From an uncultured Rhodospirillales bacterium (GTDB lineage Bacteria; Pseudomonadota; Alphaproteobacteria; Acetobacterales; Acetobacteraceae), in NCBI GenBank assembly GCA_903835235.1, contig CAILMF010000063.1, forward strand, positions 1 through 64,000: DNA of 64,000 bases. The letters run 5' to 3'. The position numbers were made by a program, and so were the translations under genes. This document shows, piece after piece, positions 1 through 7,839 of this stretch (position 1 is the stretch's first letter; each line of letters begins with the position of its first letter). The notes below the pieces were generated by a model, which was given only the letters and a program-made list of their open reading frames with translations, ran no database searches and was not told the origin of the DNA.

Positions 1-306
1 CCTGGGCGCGCGCCTGGCTGCCGGCTGGGGGGCGGCCTGGGGCGAGGGCGGGGGCGAGGGTGGGGGCGCGGATGCCGCCGGGGGTGGGCCGAAGGGGAAG
101 CCCGATGCAGCGCCGGCCGCGCCGCCGGGCAGCCCGCCCGCCAGGGCGTTCAGCCACGCGTTGCCCATGGCCGCCATGGCGCCCCAGGCGGCCGCGAGCT
201 CCGGATCGGCCATCAGGCCGGCGATTTCGCTCTGCCACAGCGCGACCCAGTCCTCGGCCAGTCCATCCAGTTCCTGCTCGGCTGCCGCCTTCTTCCGCCT
301 GGCCAT
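1..306 (-). CDS. Partial hypothetical protein beside phaR
   Basis: The gene starts at an ATG at 306 (reverse strand), preceded by a GGGGG-containing stretch, and runs off the left edge of the window after 102 codons. The N-terminus is charged (MARRKKAAAEQELDGLAEDW), followed by an Ala/Gly/Trp-rich amphipathic part and then a low-complexity Pro/Ala/Ser tail. It is divergent from phaR across about 140 bp, so a role in polyhydroxyalkanoate granules or synthesis (phasin-like or PHA-synthase accessory) is plausible from context. I do not recognise a domain. Low-complexity composition is the only other distinctive property. Confidence 0.5.
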   Translation of the reverse strand, partial: MARRKKAAAEQELDGLAEDWVALWQSEIAGLMADPELAAAWGAMAAMGNAWLNALAGGLPGGAAGAASGFPFGPPPAASAPPPSPPPSPQAAPQPAARRAPR

Positions 307-445
307 GCTGCCCCCAACCTGGGCGAGCATAGCGCGTGGCGGCCCCCGGCGTCAGGGGCTTGATGCAGTGCGGAATCCTGCTAGGCCGCGGCCGGGAAGC
401 CTGTGCTAGGCTGCGGCAACAAGCAGGTGTTCAACGGGGGTCGCC

Positions 446-1132
446 ATGTCGGATCGCAGCGCGCGGGGTGGATCAGCCCCCTCAGCAACTCCCGGGGCGG
501 AGCCTGGAACCACGGCGGCCAGCCCGCCGGTGGTGGTGAAGAAATACGCCAATCGCCGGCTCTACAACACGGAAGCCTCCAGCTACGTCACGCTGGAAGA
601 CCTGGCCAACATGGTAAGGTTGGGCCGCGACTTCGTGGTCTACGACGCCAAGTCGGGCGAGGACATCACCCGCAGCGTGCTGACCCAGATCATCGTCGAG
701 GAAGAGAGCAAGGGCCGCAACCTGCTGCCCGAGAGCTTCCTGCGCCAGCTGATCGGCTTCTATGGCGACAGCCTGCAATCCCTGGTGCCGAAATACCTGG
801 AAAGCGCGATGTCCGGCTTCGCCAAGCAGCAGGAACAGATGCGCAAGTCGGTCGAACAGGCGATGGGCGGGCTGATCCCCTTCCCCGGCACCTTCCCGCC
901 CGGCTTCCCCGCGCCCTTCGGCACGCTGGAGGAGCTGGGCAAGCAGAACATGGCGATGATGGAACGCGCCATGAGCCTGTTCGCGCCGTTCCGGGGCGAA
1001 CCTGGTGCCGGCGCCAACGCGCCGTTGCCGCCCGCGCCGGAAGTTGAAGCGATGCGGCAGGAGCTTGAGACGCTGCGCCGGCAACTCGCGGAGTTGCAGG
1101 CCCGGGGCGGCTCTCCGCCCGCCAAGGGCTGA
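446..1132 (+). CDS. phaR: Polyhydroxyalkanoate synthesis repressor PhaR
   Basis: A 228-residue protein. Residues about 30-90 carry the diagnostic PhaR/PHB_acc N-terminal DNA-binding region: VKKYANRRLYNTE, then a Y-V-T-L-E-D segment and the D-A-K-S-G-E-D-I-T-R signature. The middle (about 95-175) is the PHB accumulation regulatory region, and the C-terminus is a Leu/Arg/Gln coiled-coil-like tail. In this family the protein binds both PHA granules and the promoters of phasin and phaR genes and so represses them when no granules are present. The Ser/Ala/Pro-rich first 28 residues are an extension of the kind often seen in alphaproteobacterial members. The next gene starts 170 bp downstream. Confidence 0.93.
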   Translation: MSDRSARGGSAPSATPGAEPGTTAASPPVVVKKYANRRLYNTEASSYVTLEDLANMVRLGRDFVVYDAKSGEDITRSVLTQIIVEEESKGRNLLPESFLRQLIGFYGDSLQSLVPKYLESAMSGFAKQQEQMRKSVEQAMGGLIPFPGTFPPGFPAPFGTLEELGKQNMAMMERAMSLFAPFRGEPGAGANAPLPPAPEVEAMRQELETLRRQLAELQARGGSPPAKG

Positions 1133-1241
1133 AGCGGCCGGCTGCGCGGGCGCCTTCGCTTCAACGCCGCGTTTCGCTCACGGCTTTGTCACACGCGCCC
1201 TGGTGGAACCTGCGAGGCACCCCCGGCATTCCCCTGACATA

Positions 1242-1288
1242 GCGACCGGTCGCAGCACCCGCTGCCGCCGGGCATGTCACCCAGTGAC
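1242..1288. promoter_or_regulatory. Two palindromes upstream of the XRE-type regulator
   Basis: Two inverted repeats lie in the 170-bp space before the regulator at 1303. One is the perfect 12-bp palindrome GCGACCGGTCGC (1242-1253). The other is GTCAC-CCA-GTGAC (1276-1288), which ends 14 bp before the start codon. Their position suits operators for an autoregulated helix-turn-helix protein. Binding is inference; only the symmetry is seen. Confidence 0.4.
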
Positions 1289-1302
1289 CGAAGGGGAACG
1301 GG

Positions 1303-1776
1303 ATGCCGACCACGACAGAAGACGCCCAACGTCCAGCACCGGCGGTACCCGAAAAGCTCGGGCAGCGGGCCAATGCCGCCGACCGCCATGTCGGCAGCCG
1401 CATCCGCGAACGGCGGATCATGATGGGGCTGTCGCAGCAGCAGCTGGCGCGCATGATCGGCGTGACCTACCAGCAGGCCCACAAGTATGAGCGCGGGCTG
1501 AACCGCATCTCCGCCGGGCGGCTGTTCGAGATCGCCCAGGTGCTGGGCGTGGCGGTGTCCTGGTTCTTCGACGGGCTCTCGGCCAATTCCGAGCCGCGGC
1601 ACGAAGTCTCCCAGCGGCAGCGCATGTGCCTGGAGCTGGCCCGCAACTTCGCGCTGATCGACAACGAGAAGCATCAGGAAGCGCTGAGCCAGATGGCGCG
1701 GGCCCTGGCGGCGCAGAGCCAGGCGGTGAAGGTGGTCGAGCCCAATGGCCTGGACGAGGGCATCGAGCCGCATTGA
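1303..1776 (+). CDS. XRE-family helix-turn-helix transcriptional regulator
   Basis: A 157-residue protein with a Cro/C1-type (HTH_3) domain at about residues 30-90. The core reads R-I-R-E-R-R, then GLSQQQLARMIGVT as helix 2 and turn, and YQQAHKYERGLNRIS as the recognition helix, followed by the usual L-F-E-I-A-Q-V-L-G-V helix. The first 28 residues look disordered (Pro/Ala/Thr). The C-terminal 60 residues are mostly helical and may support dimerisation. This short single-domain type is common in several copies in Acetobacteraceae and Rhizobiales and often has cell-cycle, stress or symbiosis-related roles; the target here is unknown. A purine-rich AAGGGGAACGGG precedes the ATG. The downstream gene may overlap it by 32 bp. 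Confidence 0.85.
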   Translation: MPTTTEDAQRPAPAVPEKLGQRANAADRHVGSRIRERRIMMGLSQQQLARMIGVTYQQAHKYERGLNRISAGRLFEIAQVLGVAVSWFFDGLSANSEPRHEVSQRQRMCLELARNFALIDNEKHQEALSQMARALAAQSQAVKVVEPNGLDEGIEPH

Positions 1777-2671
1777 GCCGGGGCGGCCTGGCCCTGGCGG
1801 CGTGTATCCGGCTGGGCCGGCGGCACCCGAAACACCCGAACGCCGCGACGAACACATTTTTCGCGCCCGTGACTCCCTGCTGATCGAACCGCCGCGCCGG
1901 CGGTGGCGCCTGGTGCTTGCCGGGGTGGCGCTGCTGTTGGCCGGCGGCGTCCTTGGCGTGATGCTGACGGTGGAATTGCTGGACAGCGACCTGCCGGCGC
2001 GAACCAGGCAGCAGCTGAGCGGCAACGAGGCGCCGGCGGTGACGGCATCCGCTGCCGTGGCGGAGAAGCTGCGGCGGGATGCGGAGCGCCTGCTGGCCAC
2101 GGCCGAACTGGCCGCGCTGCGCCAGGCCTCGGCGGCCGAGCGGGAGAAGCTGCAAGGGCTGGCACGGCAGCGCAGTGCCGCCGAGGCGGAGCTGGCGGCG
2201 CTGCAGGACCAGGCCAGGGCCCTCGCGGTGCTGGAGCAACCACCCCCGGCGCCGGTTGCTCCGGTCGCGGCAGCGGTGCCACCGGTGCCGCCGGTGGTGG
2301 CACCCTCGGTGGTGCCCCCCAGCGCTGCCGCGGCCACCCCGGCAGTGCCGCGGCAGGCCGCGCGCAGTCGGGCCGAGGCGCGCCAGGACGGGCGGTTGCA
2401 GCTGTACTACCTGGCCGGCTCCGCAGTGGCGCAGCAGGCCGCGGAGGATGCTGCCGCGGCCCTGCGGGATGCAGGGGTCGATGGCGTGGAGTTGCGTGCC
2501 GTGGCCGAGGTGCCGGCCAACCGCATCGTTCGCTACCACCGCGCCGAGGATGCCGGCATGGCCGCGCGCCTGGCGGGGCGGCTGGGCCGCGGCTGGGCGC
2601 TGCAGGACAGCCGCAGCTTCGACCCCGGCAGCACGGCGCGGGGCATGGAGATCTGGCTGCCGGACCGATAG
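1745..2671 (+). CDS. Membrane-anchored coiled-coil protein with LytR_C/SPOR-like C-terminus
   Basis: The protein is not recognised as a named family. With the ATG at 1745 (AAGGTGG about 9 nt upstream) it is 308 residues and overlaps the upstream regulator by 32 nt; a GTG at 1802 would give 289 residues. Architecture: a short cytosolic N-terminus; one transmembrane helix (WRLVLAGVALLLAGGVLGVM, about residues 57-76); an Ala/Glu/Arg coiled coil (about 100-160); a Pro/Val/Ala linker (about 165-205); and a compact C-terminal domain (LQLYYLAGS to the end) that alternates strands and helices like LytR C-terminal or SPOR folds. An envelope role with the C-terminus in the periplasm is likely, but its partner is unknown. 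Confidence 0.7.
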   Translation: MAWTRASSRIEPGRPGPGGVYPAGPAAPETPERRDEHIFRARDSLLIEPPRRRWRLVLAGVALLLAGGVLGVMLTVELLDSDLPARTRQQLSGNEAPAVTASAAVAEKLRRDAERLLATAELAALRQASAAEREKLQGLARQRSAAEAELAALQDQARALAVLEQPPPAPVAPVAAAVPPVPPVVAPSVVPPSAAAATPAVPRQAARSRAEARQDGRLQLYYLAGSAVAQQAAEDAAAALRDAGVDGVELRAVAEVPANRIVRYHRAEDAGMAARLAGRLGRGWALQDSRSFDPGSTARGMEIWLPDR

Positions 2672-2748
2672 GTCCCGGCAGCCCGGCGGGCGTGGAGGAT
2701 AGAGCCTTTCGCCCCGACGGCCAGGCGCCAGGGTGGGCGCGGTAGCGC

Positions 2749-3073
2749 CTGATCGTCCGAGGCGCTGGCGCCGCTGGGCGTGAATCAGTCGCTCAGACTA
2801 GGCCTGATCGCCCGAGGCGCTGGCGCCGAAGGGCGTGAATCAGTCGCTCAGACTAGGCCTGATCGCCCGAGGCGCTGGCGCCGAAGGGCGTGAATCAGCC
2901 GCTCAAACAAGTCTGATCGTCCGAGGCGCTGGCGCCGCTGGGCGTGAATCAGTCGCTCAAACAAGTCTGATCGCCCGAGGCGCTGGCGCCGCTGGGCGTG
3001 AATCAGCCGCCAAACAAGTCTGATCGCCCGGGGCGCTGGCGCCGAAGGGCGCGCAAGCCGTCTATCCAACAAG
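2749..3073. repeat. Six-copy 53-55 bp tandem hairpin repeat array
   Basis: Units start at about 2749, 2804, 2859, 2913, 2967 and 3020, giving periods of 55, 55, 54, 54 and 53 bp. Each unit holds nested inverted repeats: CTGAT pairs with ATCAG, CGCCC with GGGCG, and the core GGCGC-TG-GCGCC pairs with itself. Differences are concentrated at a few positions (CGTCC/CGCCC; GCTGGG/GAAGGG; CAGACTAGG/CAAACAAGT). The last unit is degenerate. The array fills the 435-bp gap between 2671 and 3107. The near-54-bp period creates 18-residue repeat reading frames on both strands, which I judge non-coding. Confidence 0.85.
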
Positions 3074-3106
3074 GCCTGGAACCTGATCCACCGAAGTGGA
3101 CGGGTT

Positions 3107-3469
3107 CTAAAGCTTGGGCAGCACCGCGCTCAGCGGCCAGGGCAGCGGTTCGCCTTCGACGATGAAGTCCACCTCGGCCTCATCCTCGCCGTTCCAGGCG
3201 CGCGACAGCACCAGGGCGATGACGGCAAGCCAGGCCGAGCCGCCGAGCGTGGCGGAGACATAGGCCTGCAGCGTGCCGCGTTCGTCATGCAGCCGGGAGA
3301 CATGGGTGGACCAGACGCCTTCACCGACGCTGCCGGGGGAATCCTCGGCTTCGGGGGTGGATACCCGCAGCAGTTCCCGCACCCGGCCATCGGTGCGGAT
3401 CAGACGGGCGATCCGCCACGGTTCTTCTTCGGCGTCGTAGGCGGTGAATGCCGGTTCATTGGGTTCCAT
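3107..3469 (-). CDS. Conserved-looking hypothetical protein, 120 residues
   Basis: The ATG at 3469 follows CAGGAAACGCGCC, a fair ribosome-binding site. The protein is acidic, with a hydrophobic stretch near residue 75-90 (GSAWLAVIALVLSRAW) that is short for a membrane segment and more likely a buried helix. Early residues contain a D-A-E-E-E-P-W-R-I-A-R-L segment followed by R-T-D-G-R-V-R-E-L-L-R-V, which looks like beta-strand structure. No known domain is recognised. It lies 38 bp upstream of the dihydropyrimidinase stop region on the same strand, downstream of that gene in transcription, and could be co-transcribed with it. Confidence 0.6.
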   Translation of the reverse strand: MEPNEPAFTAYDAEEEPWRIARLIRTDGRVRELLRVSTPEAEDSPGSVGEGVWSTHVSRLHDERGTLQAYVSATLGGSAWLAVIALVLSRAWNGEDEAEVDFIVEGEPLPWPLSAVLPKL

Positions 3470-3507
3470 GGCGCGTTTCCTGAACCCCGAAGCCGGCCGA
3501 AATATGG

Positions 3508-4971
3508 CTAGGCCGGCGGGGCGGCGTCGAACTCGTTTGAAAGTATACCACGCGGAGCAATAAAGTCATATTGATTACGCGGCAGATAACGCGCCGTGCC
3601 GGGCTGCGCCTGCACCTTGCCGTCGCGCATCACCACCTCGCCCCGGCGCAGCGTGGCCACCGGCCAGCCGGTGACCTGCATGCCCTCATAGGGGGTGTAG
3701 TCGATGGCGTGCTGCATCAGCGGGTTGGTCAGGGTCACCTGCTTCTTCGGGTCCCACAGCACCAGGTCGGCATCGGCGCCGACATTGATGCTGCCCTTGC
3801 GCGGTGCCAGGCCCATCAGCCGCGCGGGGTTGGTGGCGGTGATGGCGACGAACTGCTCCAGGCTGATGCGGCCCTTGACCACGCCCTCGCTGAACAGGAT
3901 CGGCAGGCGGGCGGCCAGGCCGGGGATGCCGTTGGGGATTTGGCTGAAATTCGCGCCGCGGCCGGCCACCGCCTTGCCGACCGTGTTGTGGAAGCTGGCG
4001 CCGGAATGGTCCGACGAGACCACGTCCAGCACGCCGCGCTTCAGCATGCCCCAGACTTTTGCCTGTTCGGCCTCATCCCGCGGGCTGGGGCTGCACATGA
4101 ACTTGGCGCCCTCGAACGGCCCGTCCTGCGGGTTGCTGCGGTCCATGTGGGCGGCGGTCAGGGTCAGGTATTGCGGGCAGGTCTCGCCCCAGACCTTCAG
4201 GCCGCGGGCCTGGGCGCGGGCGATCTCTTCCGCCGCCTCCTCGCAGGAGACGTGGAAGACCTGAATCGGCTGGTCCACCAGCTCGGCCAGGGCGATGGCG
4301 CGGTGGGTGGCCTCGCGCTCCACCACCGGCGGGCGCGACCAGCTGTGGTACTTGGGCGCGGTCAGCCCGGCCTTCAGCAGCGCTTCGGTGCGCCAGTTGA
4401 TGGCGTGGTAGTTCTCGCAATGCACCGTCACCAGCATGCGGTGGCGCCGGGCGGCGGCCAGCACGCGGATGTACTGCGCGTCGTCCAGGTGCAGCGGGTC
4501 GTAGGTCAGGAAGACCTTTAGGCTGCGCAACCCGTCCGCCACCAGCGCCGGCAACTCCTGCTCCAGCGCCAGGTCGGAGGCATCCGTGATGATCTGGTGG
4601 AAGGCGTGGTCCACCATGCCCGTGGCGCCGCGGCGCTTGTGCTCCCAGTAGCGCTCGGCGATGCCGTGACCCTTCCATTGCTGCACGAAGCAGACGACGG
4701 AGGTGGTACCGCCGGCGAAGCAGGCGGCCGAGCCGGTCTCGAAGCTCTCCTCAATGACGCTGCCATCGGGCATCTGTTCTTCAAGGTGGCAATGGCTGTC
4801 CACGCCGCCCGGGAGCACCAGCAGGCCGCCGGCATCCAGCACGGTGTCGGCATCGGTCAGGCGCTCAGCCAGGGCGACGATGCGGCCGTCCTTCACCCCC
4901 ACGTCGCAGCGCGTGGTGCCGAAGGCGCCCACCACCGTGCCGCCACGCACCACCACATCGTATTCGGCCAT
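3508..4971 (-). CDS. hydA: Dihydropyrimidinase / D-hydantoinase family amidohydrolase
   Basis: A 487-residue protein of normal family length. Binuclear-metal amidohydrolase motifs are in order: metal-binding D-S-H-C-H near residue 60, the Lys that becomes carbamylated in L-K-V-F-L-T-Y near 151, a His in V-H-C-E-N near 185, a His in H-V-S-C-E-E near 240, and the Asp in S-S-D-H-S-G near 320. Family members open dihydrouracil, dihydrothymine or 5-substituted hydantoin rings (reductive pyrimidine catabolism). The first metal motif is H-C-H where many relatives have H-T-H. The ATG at 4971 has GGGAGA upstream. There is no beta-ureidopropionase or carbamoylase partner in the window, so the substrate (pyrimidine or hydantoin) cannot be settled. 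Confidence 0.88.
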   Translation of the reverse strand: MAEYDVVVRGGTVVGAFGTTRCDVGVKDGRIVALAERLTDADTVLDAGGLLVLPGGVDSHCHLEEQMPDGSVIEESFETGSAACFAGGTTSVVCFVQQWKGHGIAERYWEHKRRGATGMVDHAFHQIITDASDLALEQELPALVADGLRSLKVFLTYDPLHLDDAQYIRVLAAARRHRMLVTVHCENYHAINWRTEALLKAGLTAPKYHSWSRPPVVEREATHRAIALAELVDQPIQVFHVSCEEAAEEIARAQARGLKVWGETCPQYLTLTAAHMDRSNPQDGPFEGAKFMCSPSPRDEAEQAKVWGMLKRGVLDVVSSDHSGASFHNTVGKAVAGRGANFSQIPNGIPGLAARLPILFSEGVVKGRISLEQFVAITATNPARLMGLAPRKGSINVGADADLVLWDPKKQVTLTNPLMQHAIDYTPYEGMQVTGWPVATLRRGEVVMRDGKVQAQPGTARYLPRNQYDFIAPRGILSNEFDAAPPA

Positions 4972-5085
4972 CGCAACTCTCCCGCCTGGATCGGCCGGAG
5001 GGTGCCAGACTACACCACGGCGGTCACGCCCGGCCCGCCCGCCTGGCCGGCAGTGGCACCGGGTTGGAGGCGGCGACGCTCCGGC

Positions 5086-7839
5086 TCAGGCCACCTCCAG
5101 CAGCGCCACCGGCAGGCGGGAGAGGATGTCGCCGAGGGGCAGCCGATCGCCGTCCGCGCTCAGCAATCTGCCCGTCAGCGCGTCCCGCCAGCTGCGGGCC
5201 TTGCCCACCCGCGGCAGCGCCAGCGTGGTTCCCTGCCATGCCGCCGGCGGAACGTGCGGCAGCTCCGCTTGCCCTAGCAACGGAACCGAGAGCCGGGTGA
5301 CGACGGAGACCGCGACCTGGCCGCGCAGGCGCCGGGCGAAGGCCAGCACATGGCCGGCGGCCGGGCCTTCGGCGGCCAGGGGCAGGTATTCGCCGGCGGC
5401 GAAGAGCTGGGGCTGCGCTGCGCGCCGGGCGAGCAGGCGGGCCAGCAGCGCCTGCTTGACGTGGCCATCGCGCCAGAACGGCAACAGGGCGCCGGGCTCC
5501 TGGCCATCCAGCGCGGCGGCGCGGCCTGGCCAATCCACCGGCCGCCGATTGTCGGGGTCCACCAGGGAGAAGTCCCAGAACTCGGTGCCCTGGTAGAGGT
5601 CCGGCACACCGGGCGCGGTGCAGCGCAGCAGCAGCTGGGCCAGGCCGTTGATGGCGCCGGCCGGCGCCAGCCGATGCGCGAAGGCGGCCAGTTCCGCCCG
5701 CAAATGGCTGGCGCGCCCCGGCGCCAGCATGGCGGCGAGGAATTCCCGGCAGGCCTGCTCATAGGGCTGGTTCGGCACCGCCCATTCGCTGCGGCGCTTG
5801 GCCTCGCGCAATGCCTTTTCCTGCCAGGCGGCAACGCGCTCCTCCAGCCCCTGGGTGTCATCCCCCAGCGGCCAGGCACCGATCAGCGACTGGTAGAGCA
5901 TGACCTCGTCGGCCGCATCCGGGGCCGGGATGCCGTCGACCTCGCGCTTCAGGCTGGCGTTCAGGCGCATCCAGCGGGCCAGCGCGGCGGCCCATTCGGC
6001 CGGCACTTCCGACAGCACCGCCAGCCGGGCGCGGGCATCCTCGCCGCGCTTGTGGTCATGCGTCGCGGTGGCCAGCAGCGCGCCGGGGAAGTCGCGGCCG
6101 CGAGCGCGGGCGGCGGCGTGGAAGCCGGCGGGCGGCAGGTGGAACTGCGCGGGGTCGCTGCCGACCTCGTTGCGGCTGAGCAGCCGGCCGTAGCGGTAGA
6201 AGGCGGTGTCCTCGACGCTCTTGGCCGCCACCGGGGCCGAGAGCTGCTGGAAGCGGACCGCGGCGGCCAGGCGTTCGCGCCGCAGCAGCGGCGACATGCT
6301 GCGCGGCTGGTCGCCACCCAGCCAGCCATCCAGCAGGTCCAGCAGCGGGCGTTCGGTGGCACGTACCGTGCGGCGCGCGCCGGCCAGCGCCCAGTCCAGC
6401 AGGCGCTTATCCTCGGCGCTGCGGCCGCCGGGGCCGACATAAAGCCGATAGACGGGGAAGTGGGCCAGTACCTCCGCCAGGGCGCGGCGCAGCGCGGTGA
6501 GGGTGAAGTCGCGCGTCACCAGGTCGCGGTTCGCCACCCGCTTCAGCGCCGCGGCGGTGGCGTTCAGCTCGCTGGCCAGGTTGTCCCGCAGGATCTGCCG
6601 GCGCGCCTCGCGCGCCTCGTCCTCGAAGCGGCCGGTGCGGCCGGTGGCGGCGACCCAGGTCTCGGTCAGCGGCGCCTCGCCGGCGGGGTCGTGCAGCACG
6701 CCGGTGGCTTCATCCATGAAGTCGTAGCCGGTGGAGCCATCCACCAGCCAATCGGTGTGCAGCGGCTCGAACGGCGCCAGGATCTTCTCGATCCAGATGA
6801 TCGGCTGGCTGCCGGGCCGCGCCACCTCCAGCCGGCGGCGCAGCTTGCGGCAATAGGCGCGCGGGTCGGCCAGGCCGTCCACGTGGTCGACCCGCACGCC
6901 GTCGATGGTGCCATCGGCGTAGAGCTGCTCCACCAGCGCGTGGGTCGCGTCGAAGACGTCGGGCTCCTCCACGCGCAGCCCGGCCAGCGAGGTGATGTCG
7001 AAGAAGCGGCGCCAGTTGATCTCGTCGGCCGCGGCGCGCCACCAGGCCAGCTTGTAGTGCTGGCGTTCCAGCAGGTGGTGCAGGCGGTCGCGGCCCTCCG
7101 GCGTGGCGGGCGAGAAGGCGGCGAGCGCAGCATCGATGGCCGCGGCACCCTCGGGCGTGGCGGCGAAGCGGGCCAGCCCGGCCTGGGCTTCCTCAGCGGC
7201 CTGGCGCGTGGCGGTGCGGTCCCGCTGCGCCAGCATCACCTGGCCGAAGCCGAGCACATGCGGCTCCAGCAGCGGCGCGGCGGTGGCGCGCAGCACCGTG
7301 CCGTAGAGCTGCGGCGAGAGGGGAAAGCGGTGTTCGAAATACTGCGCATGCAGCTTGCCGCTGACGGCGTCGAATTGCAGGGTCAGGTCGCCGCTGGTCA
7401 GTGCCTCGCCATAGGGCGCGCCGAGGAAGGGCGCCAGCAGCCGGTTGTGCAGGCTGCGATCCGGCGGCTCCCAGTCGATATCGAAGAAGCCGGCGTAGCG
7501 CGACTGCCGGCCCCATTCCAGCACGTCCAGCCACCAGGCGTTGTCGGCGCCGCCGACGCCCATGTGGTTCGGCACGATGTCCAGCACCAGGCCGAGACCC
7601 GCGGCCTTGAGCGCCGCGCTGAGCCGCAGCAGCGCGGGCATGCCGCCGAGTTCGGGATTGACCTGGTTGTGGTCGACGATGTCGTAGCCATGGGTGGAGC
7701 CCGGCCGCGCCTTCAGGATCGGCGAGGCGTAGAGGTGGCTGATGCCGAGGCGCGCGAGGTAGGGCACCACAGCCGCTGCGTCGTCCAGGGTGAAGCCGGC
7801 GTGGAATTGCAGGCGGCAGGTGGCGCGGGGCGTGGTCAC
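5086..7839 (-). CDS. treY: Maltooligosyltrehalose synthase (TreY)
   Basis: A 917-residue protein from a GTG at 7839 that overlaps the malQ stop by 4 nt (GTGA). The reading frame is open further upstream, but similarity to TreY begins at T-C-R-L-Q-F-H right after this GTG. GH13 motifs: D-I-V-P-N-H (region I), G-V-R-V-D-H-V-D-G with the nucleophile Asp, I-W-I-E-K-I with the acid/base Glu, and T-A-T-H-D-H-K-R-G-E-D (region IV). It converts the reducing-end alpha-1,4 bond of maltodextrins to an alpha,alpha-1,1 bond, giving maltooligosyltrehalose for TreZ. It is the last gene of the six-gene trehalose/glycogen operon. Confidence 0.95.
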   Translation of the reverse strand: MTTPRATCRLQFHAGFTLDDAAAVVPYLARLGISHLYASPILKARPGSTHGYDIVDHNQVNPELGGMPALLRLSAALKAAGLGLVLDIVPNHMGVGGADNAWWLDVLEWGRQSRYAGFFDIDWEPPDRSLHNRLLAPFLGAPYGEALTSGDLTLQFDAVSGKLHAQYFEHRFPLSPQLYGTVLRATAAPLLEPHVLGFGQVMLAQRDRTATRQAAEEAQAGLARFAATPEGAAAIDAALAAFSPATPEGRDRLHHLLERQHYKLAWWRAAADEINWRRFFDITSLAGLRVEEPDVFDATHALVEQLYADGTIDGVRVDHVDGLADPRAYCRKLRRRLEVARPGSQPIIWIEKILAPFEPLHTDWLVDGSTGYDFMDEATGVLHDPAGEAPLTETWVAATGRTGRFEDEAREARRQILRDNLASELNATAAALKRVANRDLVTRDFTLTALRRALAEVLAHFPVYRLYVGPGGRSAEDKRLLDWALAGARRTVRATERPLLDLLDGWLGGDQPRSMSPLLRRERLAAAVRFQQLSAPVAAKSVEDTAFYRYGRLLSRNEVGSDPAQFHLPPAGFHAAARARGRDFPGALLATATHDHKRGEDARARLAVLSEVPAEWAAALARWMRLNASLKREVDGIPAPDAADEVMLYQSLIGAWPLGDDTQGLEERVAAWQEKALREAKRRSEWAVPNQPYEQACREFLAAMLAPGRASHLRAELAAFAHRLAPAGAINGLAQLLLRCTAPGVPDLYQGTEFWDFSLVDPDNRRPVDWPGRAAALDGQEPGALLPFWRDGHVKQALLARLLARRAAQPQLFAAGEYLPLAAEGPAAGHVLAFARRLRGQVAVSVVTRLSVPLLGQAELPHVPPAAWQGTTLALPRVGKARSWRDALTGRLLSADGDRLPLGDILSRLPVALLEVA

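Noticed and set aside
2835-3072. Reading frames on both strands encoding 18-residue repeats
   Set aside because: They arise from the near-54-bp period of the repeat array. Spacing drifts from 55 to 53 bp, there are no ribosome-binding sites, and strand-symmetric coding is implausible.
2749-3073. CRISPR array
   Set aside because: The repeats are directly adjacent without unique spacers of uniform length, and no cas gene is present.
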